Shown here piece by piece: positions 34,945 through 45,543 of a DNA stretch of 45,543 nucleotides; position 1 is the stretch's first letter; the number at the start of each line of letters is the position of its first letter. The position numbers and the translations under genes are program-made. The notes beneath the pieces were generated by a model, which ran no database searches, was not told the DNA's origin, and saw only the letters and a list, made by a program, of their open reading frames with translations. Where the stretch lies: contig KN817525.1 in NCBI GenBank assembly GCA_000827495.1, forward strand, positions 67,655-113,197. The letters run 5' to 3'. This stretch comes from Hypholoma sublateritium FD-334 SS-4 (lineage: Eukaryota > Basidiomycota > Agaricomycetes > Agaricales > Strophariaceae).

Positions 34945-34951
34945 TATAAAA
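34945..34951 (+). promoter_or_regulatory. TATA-like box upstream of the 35008 gene
   Basis: TATAAAA lies 57 bases before the ATG at 35008, a plausible core promoter spacing. It is one of the few clear TATA boxes in the window. Confidence 0.45.
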
Positions 34952-35007
34952 AGCTTTAGCACATACCTGCTCTCTTACTACTCACCCAACCCTCACTGTC
35001 GCCAGCG

Positions 35008-36442
35008 ATGGACCCGCCGTCCGTGCTCAACATCCACACTCCGAGCTCATCGTTCGCGATCGTGCACTCATGTCGGTGTACTCGATCCCATCACAGCACG
35101 GGCTGCGCTGACCGCATATATGCACAGTGACGCAGGAGACGCTGCTCGACCTGTACAACAAGCTGAGCCGCAAGGCAGCGACGGACTACTACGGCGCGCG
35201 TGTGGGGCCCGGGTGGCTCAAGTACGAGTACAACGAGACGGTGTGGAACCTCGACGACGGTGAGTGCAGTGGTATGCATACCCGGCCCCGCCGTGCGCAG
35301 CACACGGCGGGCCGCGGTGGCGGCGGCGGCGCACGCCCGACACCGCGCTCACTACTATGATGCATCGCAGACGCGGACTACAGTATATTCGCCTGGCGCC
35401 AACAGCAGCAGCCCGCGCACGGACCTGCCTCGCCCGTCGCCTCGTCCTCGCGCACGCCGCCACCGCCGCCACCGCCTGTGCCCGCGAATCCCGCGACGCC
35501 GACGCTCCACCTGCACGACCCCGCCGCAGCGCTGCCCGTGCCACCCGCGTACCGCAACCCGGCGTACTATACGTTTCAAGCCGCGCGCGCAGCGGCCCTC
35601 ACCCCGCCGCGCCGCTCGCCCGCGCCGTCGCGCACGTCGACGGGCGGCGGGAGCAGGAAGGGGCGGGACGGCGAGCGCAATGGCGCGGGGGCGGCCGCGG
35701 TGCCCAAGTTCAAGACACAGTTCGACCGCTTCCACTCGGAGAACGGCGTGCGCACTGTGACGGGGCAGATCGGCCCGGTAAAGGACGGTGCGACCCCCAT
35801 CCTCAGCCAGACGATGTACTTGACTGACCGCACGCTTCTGCCCCGCCAGTGCGTATGCTGCTGAAGGCGGGCTATCGACACGTCTACGTCGCGCGCAAGT
35901 TCGCGATCAAACACGGGTTTATCCCGCCGGACGCAGCGCCGGGGAACTATGGCTACGGCGGGCTCGTCAGCATCGGTGCGTGGCCGGTCACCCTGGCGCC
36001 GTCGTCGACGCAACCTGGCCGCCCCGCGCCCGGCTACCAGCGCCCTGACGCGTTCGCGTCGCCGCCGCATAGCACGCACTCGTCGCCACGCGGGCCCGGG
36101 GCGGCACTGCCCGCTCACGGACACGGACACGCGCCGGCGCTGCTGGGTGTCTCGCCAAGCGCGAACGGGAAGGCGCACGGTGCCCGTCGTAGCTCACGGC
36201 GGCCCGCACAGGACGACGCGCCACCGCCGCCTGGGAGCGGGACGCCAGTGATGGTTGAGGTGTTCCTGTCCGAGGAGCCGCACTTCGACGTCGTGCTCGG
36301 GCGCTCGTTCATCGAGGCGCGGCAGATCCGGATGCACTCGATTGACCCGACGGACGTCGTCTGCCTTGATACGGGCGAGAAGATCGAGTGCGAACTCGTC
36401 ATCCTCAAGGACGGCCGCGGGGAGATCGTCACCGTGACGTGA
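35008..36442 (+). CDS. Retropepsin-fold-like protein without catalytic Asp
   Basis: Exons 35008-35071, 35128-35259, 35371-35787 and 35850-36442 join in phase to 401 residues. The N-terminal 80 residues (SFAIVHS, TLLDLYNKLSRKAATDYYG, WLKYEYNETVWNLDDDADYS) look like a small ubiquitin-like or PB1-like module; this is tentative. A Pro/Ala/Arg-rich linker follows. Residues about 190-228 (VTGQIGPVKDVRMLLKAGYR, then VYVARKFAIKHGF) follow the pattern of a retropepsin active-site strand and helix, but where the catalytic D-S/T-G is expected there is K210-A-G. After an insert come MVEVFLSEEPHFDVVLGRSF (compare the YDVILGMDWL strand of retropepsins) and CLDTGEKIECELVILKDGRG. The DTG in this last block is not in the active-site position. 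I infer a catalytically dead, domesticated fold. The coding sequence is very GC-rich. Confidence 0.75.
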
Positions 36443-36747
36443 TCCTGCGTCGACTGCCGTATTCATATGTTGTATGCGCTGTATTTGTTGCGTTGTGGAA
36501 TGGTATGATAGGATAGGACATGGTGTAATTGTTGTATGGCCTGTTCAATATGTAAGCTATCAATAACCGATGGCCGATCATTCCGAGCCATGGTCGTCGT
36601 CCTCTGCTTTACCACTGCGGCAGAACTGTAACAGCGTCAAGACGGACAAGGAGAGTGGGAAATGAAAGATGCATTTATGGAAAAACTACAGTAGATAGGA
36701 ACACTGCATACTTGGGATATGGTGATAGGGTCCGGGAATGAATGCTG
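36443..36747. other. Convergent 3' flank region
   Basis: 305 bases between the stops of two convergent genes (36442 on +, 36748 on -). It should carry both 3' UTRs. I see no gene. Confidence 0.5.
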
Positions 36748-37674
36748 CTACTTGAGCTTCATGCGCTCCGCACGAGTAAGCTGCGCAAAAACAATTAGTA
36801 GGAGGCAGATAACGGCATAATGCAACGTGTACTCACTCTTCTGCGCTTCTTGAGCCTGGCGGGAGAAATACAGTCAGTACAGCGTCCCGATCGCACAATC
36901 ACAGCAGCGGGCAGCAGCAGGGAACCAACGAGCGACTCACTTATGCTTCTTCATCTTCTTTCGCCGCTTCCTCTTCGTGCTGTCGAGCAGTACTTCCGCC
37001 CACTCACGCGCAAACTGCGCCGGCAGCCCGACGCGGTCCGCATCCTGCGCAACGTCCAGCCCGAGGTGCTTCAGCGTGCGCTCCCACGACAGCGCCGCCT
37101 CCGCCCGCGCGACCGTCAGCGCACGCGTAAGCTGCCGGGCAGCCTCGGCGTCAGCGTCGACGAGCGGGTCCAGCGAGGCGTCCAGCCCGAACCCGAGCCC
37201 AAGCCCGGACCCGAGTCCATGCTGCGTCGCCGGTGCGCCGCCCGCAAGCAGCGACTGCCCGGGCGCGACACCCCGGAAGAGCGCCGAGGGCTGCCCAATG
37301 AGCAGCAGCGGGCGGTGCAGCGCAAAGAACTGGTGCATCTTGAAGTCCTTCGCGCTCACCGCGAGTGGCGGCATGTGCGAGGTGGTGGGGAGGTGCGCGG
37401 CGGGGCTGGGGTTCTCAGCGGCAACGGCGGGGGTCGATGGTGCGGCCTGGGGCTCCGCAAGCGGTGATGATGGGCTGCTCTGCACACCGCCGTCGGGCTG
37501 TGCCTCGGCGGCAGCGGCAGTGTCGGGCTTGGGGGCGCCGTTGGCGGCGACGACGCCGGGCTTTCCTGGCTTTGCGGAGTTGAAGTAGCGGCCACCGCCC
37601 GCCTTTGATGAAAAGTATGATGAGAATGACCTGCGAGACGCAGGAGCGTTTATGAAGCGGCTGAGGGCCGCCAT
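36748..37674 (-). CDS. mS38/COX24-type mitochondrial protein
   Basis: Exons 37674-36941, 36855-36837 and 36780-36748 give 261 residues. The start used (MAALSRFINAPASRRSFSSY) is a typical mitochondrial presequence: Arg- and Ser-rich and lacking acidic residues. An in-frame ATG at 37734 would add 20 residues and is less likely. A low-complexity Ala/Pro/Gly region follows. The C-terminus, RKRRKKMKKHKLKKRRRLTR, is the diagnostic basic tail of the mS38/AURKAIP1/Cox24 family, here split over three exons, one of only 19 bases. mS38 sits on the small mitoribosomal subunit; yeast Cox24/Qri5 is also tied to COX1 mRNA handling. Confidence 0.88.
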
Positions 37675-37876
37675 TGTTCCCAGAGCGGGCGTCGGCGCAG
37701 GCAGTCTTGGTTGCAGTCGATGACGGTGGCGCACTGCGAGTCACCGTAAAACCACCCCCTCGGAAAAATAAACACGCGCACACACTGACCACGCCGAGCT
37801 TGCGCCGCTCCTCAGGCCTCAGATTAGATACCTTGATAGCATTAATATTAGATAGGTAACAACCCGACTATATTCA

Positions 37877-39761
37877 CTACTGGTCCTGCCATTCGAACGA
37901 GCCCGCGACCGCGGTCCTCCCAATAAAACTACCACGGTTTGGTGCGAGGATCGTCATCTTGCGCTTCGGGATGTCGATGGCCGTCCTACAGGCAAATTAG
38001 TGCATGGTTCCCTTGCAATAGTGAGTACACGCACACAATCAGGAAGCCGACCACCGGCAGGTCCAGAATCTCCTCGTCGTACCGCTCGTTTTCGTCCGGG
38101 TTCGATGGCGCAAGCAGCGCGAGGACCGCGTTCAGCAGCCCTGAACCGGGCAACGCCGGGTTGACGAGGACGGGCTGCATCTCCGACACCGTGCGCACGG
38201 CACCGACGGGCAGCGCGTCGGAGGGTGCCATGGTATCTGATACCACAGATTTAAGCAAGACGATAGACATGGCAGATGTGCTACTTACCGGACCCAATGC
38301 GATAGATATTCAGATCGCTGAAGTTGATCACCGTCGAGGATGGCGAAAGGACGAGATCCGCCAGGTTTTCTCCGCCGAAGGAGCCGTTCGTGATGCCAGC
38401 CGGGGGACGGATGACCTGCCCGTACATGTAAGTGTGCAGTGCATAGTTATGCACGCGTTCGCGGTATGCGTAGTCTACTTCCACTACCTAGAATACACGG
38501 AATTTGAGACAATGATTAGCGTCGAGACCAAAATGCTTACTCCACCGGATTTTGGAACTTTCACAACTGAGAGTAGCGAGCCATATGTCCTTTGCATCTC
38601 GACATGTAGCTTGTCGTGTCCCACGACCAGGATCATGTTTACTACCTCATATTAGCCTGAGAGGACCAGTACCGTGAGTATCCACTCACTTCGGAAAGCA
38701 TCAATGCAAGCCTTGATCAACTGCTGGCGGTGGGCATTCGACGACGGTCCAGAAGCGAAAGTAGAGGGTGTGTCAACAATCACCCCCGATGATCTCCCTA
38801 TACACTTTTTAATTAGCAACCCCGTTAGACCTCTCCACCAAACACACCTTGACTATCCTGCTCAAAGCGATCCATCACATTCTCGCCCAGATTCCGAATG
38901 AGGCGGTCCATGAGCAGAGGGTTGCGCTTCGTCTCCGCATGGCCGTACCAGTATACCAGCGGCACCAGCGCGTTCGCGCTGAGTGACACGGGCGCCGTCG
39001 TCACCGCGGTACCCAGCGGGTTTGCAGGCGACGCGGTCGGGATGGGCCCGAGCACAGGCGCGACGGACACCGCGCCGGGCGCCGCCCATCCTCCCTACAC
39101 AATCAGTCCCGCAACTCAACCAAAGACACGCGACGCGACGCACCTCGCTTGGATCGACGTTCACGAGAAACGGCGCCCAGCCCTGCCCCGCGCGCGTGGT
39201 GTAGTTAGCGAGCAACTTGCACAGCGTCGTCTTGCCCGCGTGCTCGGGGCCGAGTACGAGCACGCGCGGCGGGTCTGTACCCGCGCCTGCTGCGGCCCCT
39301 CCACGCGCGTCGGGCGCAGGCGAGCCGCGGGCGGCGCACAGCGCGCGCACGCGCATCTGCTCGAGCGCAAGGTGCAGCGTGGCGTACGCACGCATGGGCG
39401 TCTCGTCGGAGACGTAGTCCGTCGCGGGGTCGCCTGTGACGTATGGCGGGAGTGAGCGTGGCGCGCGGGGCTCGGGCGGGGCGGGCACTCATCTCTATCG
39501 TGCAGCCGCGCCAGGTGAAGAGCGCGGCCTTGCACTCGAAGCCGAAGAGGTACGGTTTGCCCTCTGCGAGCTCGAAGCCGAAGATCTCGGCCTGGCCTTT
39601 CACGAGCTGCGCGCTGGGTGAGTGGTAATCCGTTATAGGCAGCGGTGGGGGCGGACCTTGATCGATACGGACTGCTCTGGATCGAGCTCGAAGCGGTACT
39701 CGGACTCTGGTGCGAGGTCCCAGCGTTTGGGCTCTGCGTCGGGCTGCGGGACGCCTGACAT
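37877..39761 (-). CDS. CLP1: Clp1, pre-mRNA cleavage complex II / polynucleotide-kinase family
   Basis: About nine exons join in phase. The N-terminus (WDLAPESEYRFELDPEQSVS, FGFELAEGKPYLFGFECKAA, FTWRGCTIEMS) is the Clp1 beta domain. VSDETPM and LHLALEQMR precede the P-loop GPEHAGKTTLCKLL at about residues 136-149, then NVDPSE (Walker B region) and VYWYGH. Further exons carry GVIVDTPSTFASG, ILVVGHDKLHVEMQ, VVEVDYAYRERVHNYALH and GQVIRPPAGI, and the C-terminal domain ends with KRKMTILAPN and FEWQDQ. Fungal Clp1 binds ATP in cleavage factor IA, linking Pcf11 in mRNA 3'-end formation. The P-loop is intact. The linker before it is Ala/Gly-rich and longer than usual. The last exon stops at 37877, 203 bases upstream of the mS38-type gene on the same strand. 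Confidence 0.93.
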
Positions 39762-41471
39762 TTGAGAGGAGGAAAGATGAGCTATGTTGCGAATTGCACG
39801 GCTTGTGAGCTATCTGTGGGCTGTCAACAACGGTGAACAATGCACTGGTGCGCGTAATGGAACAATTTTCTGAGATCGAGCAGGGAACGAAAGATATAAC
39901 CGTGTTACAGCAGAGACATGTAGTGGTATGTGATCAAGTTGAGATCAATCTGCGTGAGCTCTTGCAAACGACAGCGCCAAACAAGGTCATCGCCTCTTGT
40001 CCTCTCCTACTATGTTCCACCAAGTCGATTTTATTCACACTAGCCGCTGCTCCTCGAAAGGCACAGCTCAAGAATCAGAAAGATAAATTGCACCCAAATG
40101 CACTTTATGACGGCACTGTCGTACTAGGGGCCGATAGTTGAGGTGTGTAACGGCTACACGGCCTGGAAGACCTTAGACCTCACTAGCACTGTTCATCGAG
40201 CACTGCAAATCTTGGTTTTACATGGGTTGCCCTCTTCTTGTCGTTTATTCCAGTATCGGCTGCCGCCGTTCGGTCGAACGGCGCACACCTCTATAAGCAC
40301 AAAAATTAAACCGAACCAAGTCACGATCTACGGGGCCGGGAAACAGCCAAGTGGCGATGTGGAGTGGATCTCGGTCCTTTTGCCTTCACCCTCGCACACC
40401 GGCAAAATTCCACTGTCTAATTCTGCGTCTCCTTCGCAGAAGACCAGGCCTGGCCGTCGCAGTCAGTTCTTCTTTAGGCTTCATGCAATACTAACTTTGT
40501 CAACTGCCGCTAGAGCGCATCCACAATTTGCGCTGGATGATATATTCAGGCTGCGTTCGGAAACTTATCAATGACTTCATTCCAGCTCAGGCTCGGATAA
40601 ACAGACAAAAGTATTCTTGACTTTTGCAAGAAGCAAATACCAGCTCGTTTAGAAAAGCCCAGACTCGTTACGCACTCTCACCGTGAATAGACTATGGATA
40701 AGAAGAGAATACAACGGGCTGGCAATAAGTGAGTACTTGAGTTTTGATGATACGGGATGAAGTTGAAGGGGACAAACCTTGATCCAGAGGGTGTCCAAGA
40801 CTCGGCTTGACACGCTCTGCACCTAACTCTAAGCCCGTCTTCTGCCGCTTTCATTCTTCTTGAGAGGAAAGCTTGGGTTTGACTGGTGTCACACCTCAAA
40901 GGCTGTAAAATTCTTGTCAATGAGCGGTGTGCAATTTAGCGGGAGCAATGCTGTGAATGCAGCTGACGTATTTTATTTGGACCCACATAAGCATCGTAGC
41001 TTATAGCTCCGCTTCCGGAGGCGCATGTTCCATCGCCGATATCGTCCTTCCATGAAGGTGCCTTCAGAGCGTTTTGATGCTCACCCTGAAATTTGAAACA
41101 CTACTTGCACTCTATTTGCACTCTATCATGGACAGCTCGTACTCAAATTTCTCTCATTCCAAAATGCTTCGACTCGGCTCCATCTGATTCCAACTTCGCC
41201 GGCATCTGAATGTGTGGAGATGAATTCCCAAAGATGCGCAAAAGGTGTTATAACATCGTTAGGAAATGCTCGATGTGATCGGAGGAGTCCCTAGACTGCT
41301 AAAATTGCTTTTTGATGGAGAGGACGGAGTCAATGGCGACTTACAACTTCGTTGACCATGTGGGAAGCGTTGCGGGGACACCAAAAATAGTTCGGTACTT
41401 CCGTCGGGCAATGGCGCTTATAAGCCAGGCCAGGGTCCGCTGTTTGCCTCGTTCTCCCTTCCCCCAACGCC
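39762..41471. other. Long intergenic region, no supported gene
   Basis: 1.7 kb between divergent genes. Frames at 39833-40141 and 40143-40574 (+) lack recognisable content. I see a perfect inverted repeat at 40264-40283, a direct tandem repeat TTGCACTCTAT near 41104-41127, and a CTTATAAGCC box about 50 bases before the transporter ATG. No RNA gene was recognised. Confidence 0.45.
40264..40283. repeat. Perfect 9-bp inverted repeat
   Basis: CGCCGTTCG, two spacer bases GT, then CGAACGGCG. The tiny spacer favours a dyad protein-binding site over a hairpin. It lies in the divergent intergenic region between CLP1 and the MFS transporter. Function is unknown. Confidence 0.5.
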
Positions 41472-44347
41472 ATGGACTCGAGCAGCGAGAAGTCCGACGA
41501 GAAGAGGCAGAATGGCCACAACGTCTTCAATGTCGAGGAGGTCGACGTCGCCGCGCGCCTGGACTCGGAGCAACCTCTCGACCCTAAGGTCGCGGAACGC
41601 CTACGGTATGCCACCATCATCCGGACTCTGTGGTGCGACATGGCCTCTTATCCTCATTTCCTAGACGTAAAATCGACTGGCACCTCATGCCTCTCATGTG
41701 TAGTGAGTTTCCAGCTCTCCGCGTCCGAAAACACCCTCTCATTGCATATTTTCTACTGCAGTCATGTATTTGTACGTCCCGACTGCCGGAGCGCACGCGC
41801 TGCCCGACGCCGAATGCTCACACTGCGCGCACCACTCAGAATGACTTTCGCCGACAAGACGACGCTGGGGCAGTCTGCCGTTTTGGGTATTATGTCAGTT
41901 CCCATGCCCGACCCACGACGCGGGATTTGCATCCGCTAACCATGTGCTCTTATGTGCTATAGCCAAGACGCGCACCTCAACCAGAACCAGTTCAACTGGC
42001 TCGGGACGGTGTTCTACCTCAGCTATTTCGCGTTCCAGGTTCGCACACTTTGATTTGACCGCATATATGCTCGTTATCTTACTGTATTTTGCCTGCTAGT
42101 ACCCCCAGAACCTCGCCCTCCAAAAATTCCCCGTCGGCAAATGGATGAGGTACACATAATTCCATTTTTTCGAGTTGCCAAGTTTGACCGGCATGAACAG
42201 CATCAACATCTTCGTCTGGGCGGTCGCTCTGCTCTCACACGCCGCGTGCAAATCGTTCGGGGCGCTGCTCGCAGTGCGCTTCATCTTGGGAATGTGCGAA
42301 GGTGCGTTGCGCGGATAAGACTCGGGCCAGCTGCAGAGACAGGCGGTGATGCTATTCAAGATCGTCGATCCTAAATTCATCAGCAAATCTTCTGTTTTTC
42401 TGTCCGAGGTCCCCATGCATAAATCATGATACTGACATTGATTGACAACTAGGCGCTATCACGCCAGGCTTTATCATCGTCACTGGCATGTTCTATACCC
42501 GCGCAGAGCAAAATAAGCGCGTGGGTTACTGGTGTGCGTGATTCTATTACTAGGGTGGCATGCTTCCGGCGCGAGCGCTCTTTCCTTTCAATGGCATTGC
42601 TAATTGAATGGAATTCAACAATCATAGTCCTGATGAACGGCTTTGCGATCATCTTCCTCGGCTTCGTCAGTTTCGGTGTGCTGCATGCAAAGCCGTCCAA
42701 ATTCATGCCGTGGCAATGGTGCGCAGCCACAGCTCTCAAACGTTTGCGCACAAACTAAGTGATTCCCTAGGCTCGTGATCATCACTGGACTAATCACGCT
42801 GGTCACCGCTATATTATTCTGGTATGTAGCAGCCCCTCTTCTTGCTGCGGCTATCGTCGATTCCTAAATACTCCTGCTATTCACAGGTTCTTTTTCCCGG
42901 ACTCGCCGACGAATGCTCACTTCCTGACGGCGGAAGAGCGAGTGCAGGCCGTGCAGCGCATAAAGGGCAATCAGGCTGGAGTTGAGAACAAGCGTTGGAA
43001 GAGAGATCAGTAAGTGGCACTTTATCTTTAAACTCCATGACTGTCGGAATATGTGTATGTATGATTGGGCAGTTTTACATATATTCTGTCCTGATACGTT
43101 ATGTTCTGTGCAATTTACTGATCATCTTTTTTCCATCCTGACAGATTTGTGGAGGCGCTCCTGGATCCCAAATTATGGGTCATGGCAGCGTTCGCTGCAA
43201 TTGGGTTCGTCATTCCCATCTAACTTTGGCCACAGTTATTCTTACCTGCCGTCAATGCTAACATTAGAAATGTCGTCAATTCGGTGTGTTCCCTATGTCC
43301 CGCGCGCAATGGTACCATGGTTGCTTACGCCCTTGTCTCGACGCACAGTTGACAAACCAGAGGCAGCTTATCGTTAGCCAATTTGGGTTCACGCCGATCC
43401 AGACTACGCTGCTTGGCTGCGTTGACGGAGTCGTTGAAAGTGCGTATTCAGGCCCTCCCCTGCCCCCCCCTTTTGTGTCCGGGCTCCACGAATTCCGGAG
43501 GTCCGGTATATCATACGTATCAGCTGCTGACTGTGCCGTATATAATTCTCGTAGTCCTTACTATCTGGCTCGGCGTCACTCTCGCCGCACAGCGTGTCAT
43601 CGGACGCGGCTACGCCGCTGCAATCATGTTTGGGCCCGCCTTGCTCGGCGCACTTCTGGTGAACAAACTGCCCTCGCACGACAAGGTCGGGCTGCTTTTC
43701 TCGTACTGGGTTTCTAGTGAGTTGCCTCGATCTATACCAAAAGAGTCTAGTCCTAAGGATTTTTACGCAGTCTTCGTCTTCACGCCCTTCGTCATCCTCC
43801 TCGGATGGATCCCCGCGATCGTCTCCGGACACACTAAGCGTCAGTCCCCCGTCCATTTTTCCGGTGAATAACCTGCTGAATAGCCGCGTATGTATCCAGG
43901 AACCACGGCGAACGCAATGGTGCTCTCCGGTTATGCAATCGGCAACATCGCAGGCCCGTTCATGTGGAAGAAGCAGTACCAGCCGCGGTATGTACCCCTT
44001 TTATAGTGCTGCGTACCGCGGCACGATGCTGAATTATGTGTTCTTAGAAACCACGTTCCGTGGTCGATTATCGCCGCTTGCATCGGCGCATGCACGGTGC
44101 TGATCCTGCTTCTGCGCTTCATGCTGCAAGCAGAGAACAGGCGCCGCGATGCGGAGCAGCGCGACGACTCGTACGACGATGTATATATCAAGGAGGAGCT
44201 GGCTGACGGGACGAGGACCGAGAAGCACGTTGACAGGGTATGTGACCATGATCTTCGCACCTCGGCGACCAGTGTTGATGGTTTTTTCTGTAGGCCTTCC
44301 TCGATATCACCGACATCCAAAACCGCGATTTCCGCTATGTTTTGTGA
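41472..44347 (+). CDS. MFS transporter, allantoate-permease (Dal5/ACS) type
   Basis: About 17 exons join in phase to roughly 500 residues, ending with TGA at 44345-44347. The cytosolic N-terminus is followed by RKIDWHLMPLMCIMYLMTFA, the family's first helix, then DKTTLGQSAVLGI, LNQNQFNWLGTVFYLSYFAF, RFILGMCEGAITPGF and FFPDSPTNAHFLT, all typical of the Dal5-like anion:cation symporter group. The second half contains WKRDQFVEALLDPKLWVMAA, SQFGFTPIQTTLLGCVDG, SGYAIGNIAGPFMWKKQYQP and the tail DITDIQNRDFRYVL, which closely matches fungal members. Substrates of the group are organic anions and nitrogen compounds such as allantoate, ureidosuccinate or vitamins; the specific substrate cannot be told. 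It has the highest intron density in the window, with no disabling change seen. Confidence 0.9.
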
Positions 44348-44917
44348 TGATATTACTACCTGCTTTAGATCTCGATGATACATACATATATACGCCTGGA
44401 GGTATACCGGCTTGCGCGATAGATGGGATTAATAGCTGTGCGATACTGTGAGTCGGAGCAGTTTGTTGCGGCCTTTATTTATCCTTTACACATATACATA
44501 CTATTCTTGTACGCGTTCCGTATCTCGTATAAAATTAAATACTTGCTGTATGTTCTGTTCACCCAACAGACCTTATTCAAAGTACGTGAATTGAACCAAG
44601 TATTCCATATACATCATGTACATCTGCTTTTATGTTCTGCGTGGATAATATGAATCAAATCGTGCGTCGCATCATATTCTCGTCGAAATCATCACGTTTC
44701 GTGGCGTAAGTAGAAATAACAACAGTCCGGCAAAGATAATTGACATAGTAGCTACGCAATAGTTACTACGGTCCCCATTACCCAGAAGAGAAGCTGAACT
44801 TCATACTGCATATGGCAAATACATTGAAGGAGTGAGTCGGGAGAGAGCATTTGGGCGAGAGGTGCACACCAATCAAGATAGATTATTGTCTACTTCATAT
44901 AAATAAGGATGAGCAAG
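44348..44917. other. Convergent 3' flank region
   Basis: 570 AT-rich bases between the convergent stops of the transporter and the right-edge gene. It probably holds 3' UTRs. No gene was recognised. Confidence 0.5.
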
Positions 44918-45543
44918 TCAAATCTTAACTGCGAAAGGGTATCCTTTCATTGGTAAATCCAGATCCGTGTAGAGGTGCTGCTTAAACTTGATTTCATCCT
45001 CTTCTCGAATATTATGACTACAGAAAATAGATGGTTTAGCATATCTCATCTCCTCAAGTCAAACCTTCTCGGTACTGATCACTTACATGGAGTGAAGATG
45101 TGATGCTGGGGTGTCGCCAAAAACCTTTAAACGACGATCGCAGTAACGGCAATGGTCGTCTAGGAATACCATATCCCGGCTTTGGGGATTTTTCTTCAGC
45201 TCGATCTCATGAACCTGCGCAAGGTCTGCCTCGTCAGTCACAAGCCTCCAGCCCGAATCTGAAGGAGGCTCTTCGCTGTGCACTTCGATATCGTGTAAAA
45301 TCTAAATGAAGAATATTTAAAACAGGGAGTGAAAGGCCACTTCAGCACACATACCGCTGTTTTCCATGTCATAACACGTCGCGTTCGGCCTCTGCTCTTC
45401 CCTCCATTGGCAGGGAGGCATCGCATGCACTCCACTCGGATATCCTGCCGCATATTCATGGCGGTAGATGTCACTGTTTCCGGATCCTCCCCGCATGCTC
45501 GAATGATAGCTTTCGCATATCCGGTGGCTTCTTCGTCGACCCA
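44918..45543 (-). CDS. C-terminal part of an uncharacterised protein (partial)
   Basis: The gene enters from the right edge, so the N-terminus is missing. Three exons join in phase: from 45543 to the donor after VMTWKTA (near 45351), then to HLHS near 45091, then to TGA at 44918-44920. The reading contains MRCLPANGGKSRGRTRR, a CRYCDRRLKVFG segment and HLHSIHNIREED, which together resemble a C2H2-like zinc site (Cys-X2-Cys with a later His pair). This combination recurs at the C-terminus of Agaricomycete F-box proteins, with a final YTDLDLPMKGYPF. The F-box itself would lie outside the window, so the name is a guess. Confidence 0.7.

Noticed and set aside
35218..36251. Several long frames on both strands around the retropepsin-like gene
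   Set aside because: They are shadow frames caused by very high GC content; only one frame joins through good splice sites to the conserved C-terminal motifs.
1..45543. CRISPR arrays, prophage, bacterial operons or IS elements
   Set aside because: None seen; spliceosomal introns throughout show eukaryotic nuclear DNA.

Overview
The window looks like nuclear DNA of a mushroom-forming basidiomycete (Agaricomycetes). Almost every gene has to be assembled from short exons separated by 48-70 nt introns, and several proteins belong to families I recognise only from Agaricomycetes: the caspase-like protein, the paxillin-like LIM protein, the 'GASN-type' composite protein and the frameshifted relic at 20.8-21.6 kb. 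No prokaryotic, viral or organellar signal was seen. Exon joins were derived by hand from splice sites and reading phase. All assignments rest on motif recognition, because no database search was possible.

Layout. The left part (0.3-23.6 kb) is mostly lineage-specific: a C2-like/caspase protein (291-3001, -), a LIM protein (3886-7283, -), a membrane protein (8477-10381, -), a kinase-like protein (10896-12122, -) divergent from a four-helix membrane protein (12533-14481, +), and a 13-exon composite protein ending in TPR and truncated-kinase segments (15348-19145, +). Then follow an uncertain gene (19194-19886), a frameshifted pseudogene (20779-21615, -) and a phosducin-like protein (22375-23615, +).

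The middle holds a tandem duplication. Two amino-acid permease genes (24486-26916 and 27885-30318, both +) lie about 3.4 kb apart with duplicated promoters. The 3' tail of the convergent proteasome beta-5 gene was duplicated with them, leaving a beta-5 relic at 27094-27265 while the full gene lies at 30556-31843 (-).

The right part is a compact housekeeping block: proteasome beta-5 (PRE2), a gamma-glutamylcyclotransferase-like enzyme, SNU13, UBC9, a retropepsin-fold-like protein lacking the catalytic Asp, an mS38/COX24-type mitochondrial protein and CLP1. It serves protein turnover, SUMOylation, snRNP/snoRNP assembly, mitochondrial translation and mRNA 3'-end processing. An allantoate-permease-type MFS transporter (41472-44347, +) follows after a 1.7 kb gap, and the last gene runs off the right edge.

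The most notable items are the duplication with its beta-5 relic, the composite protein with a gutted kinase domain but an intact 13-exon frame, the catalytically altered retropepsin-like protein among essential genes, and two GC-AG introns (phosducin-like and UBC9).
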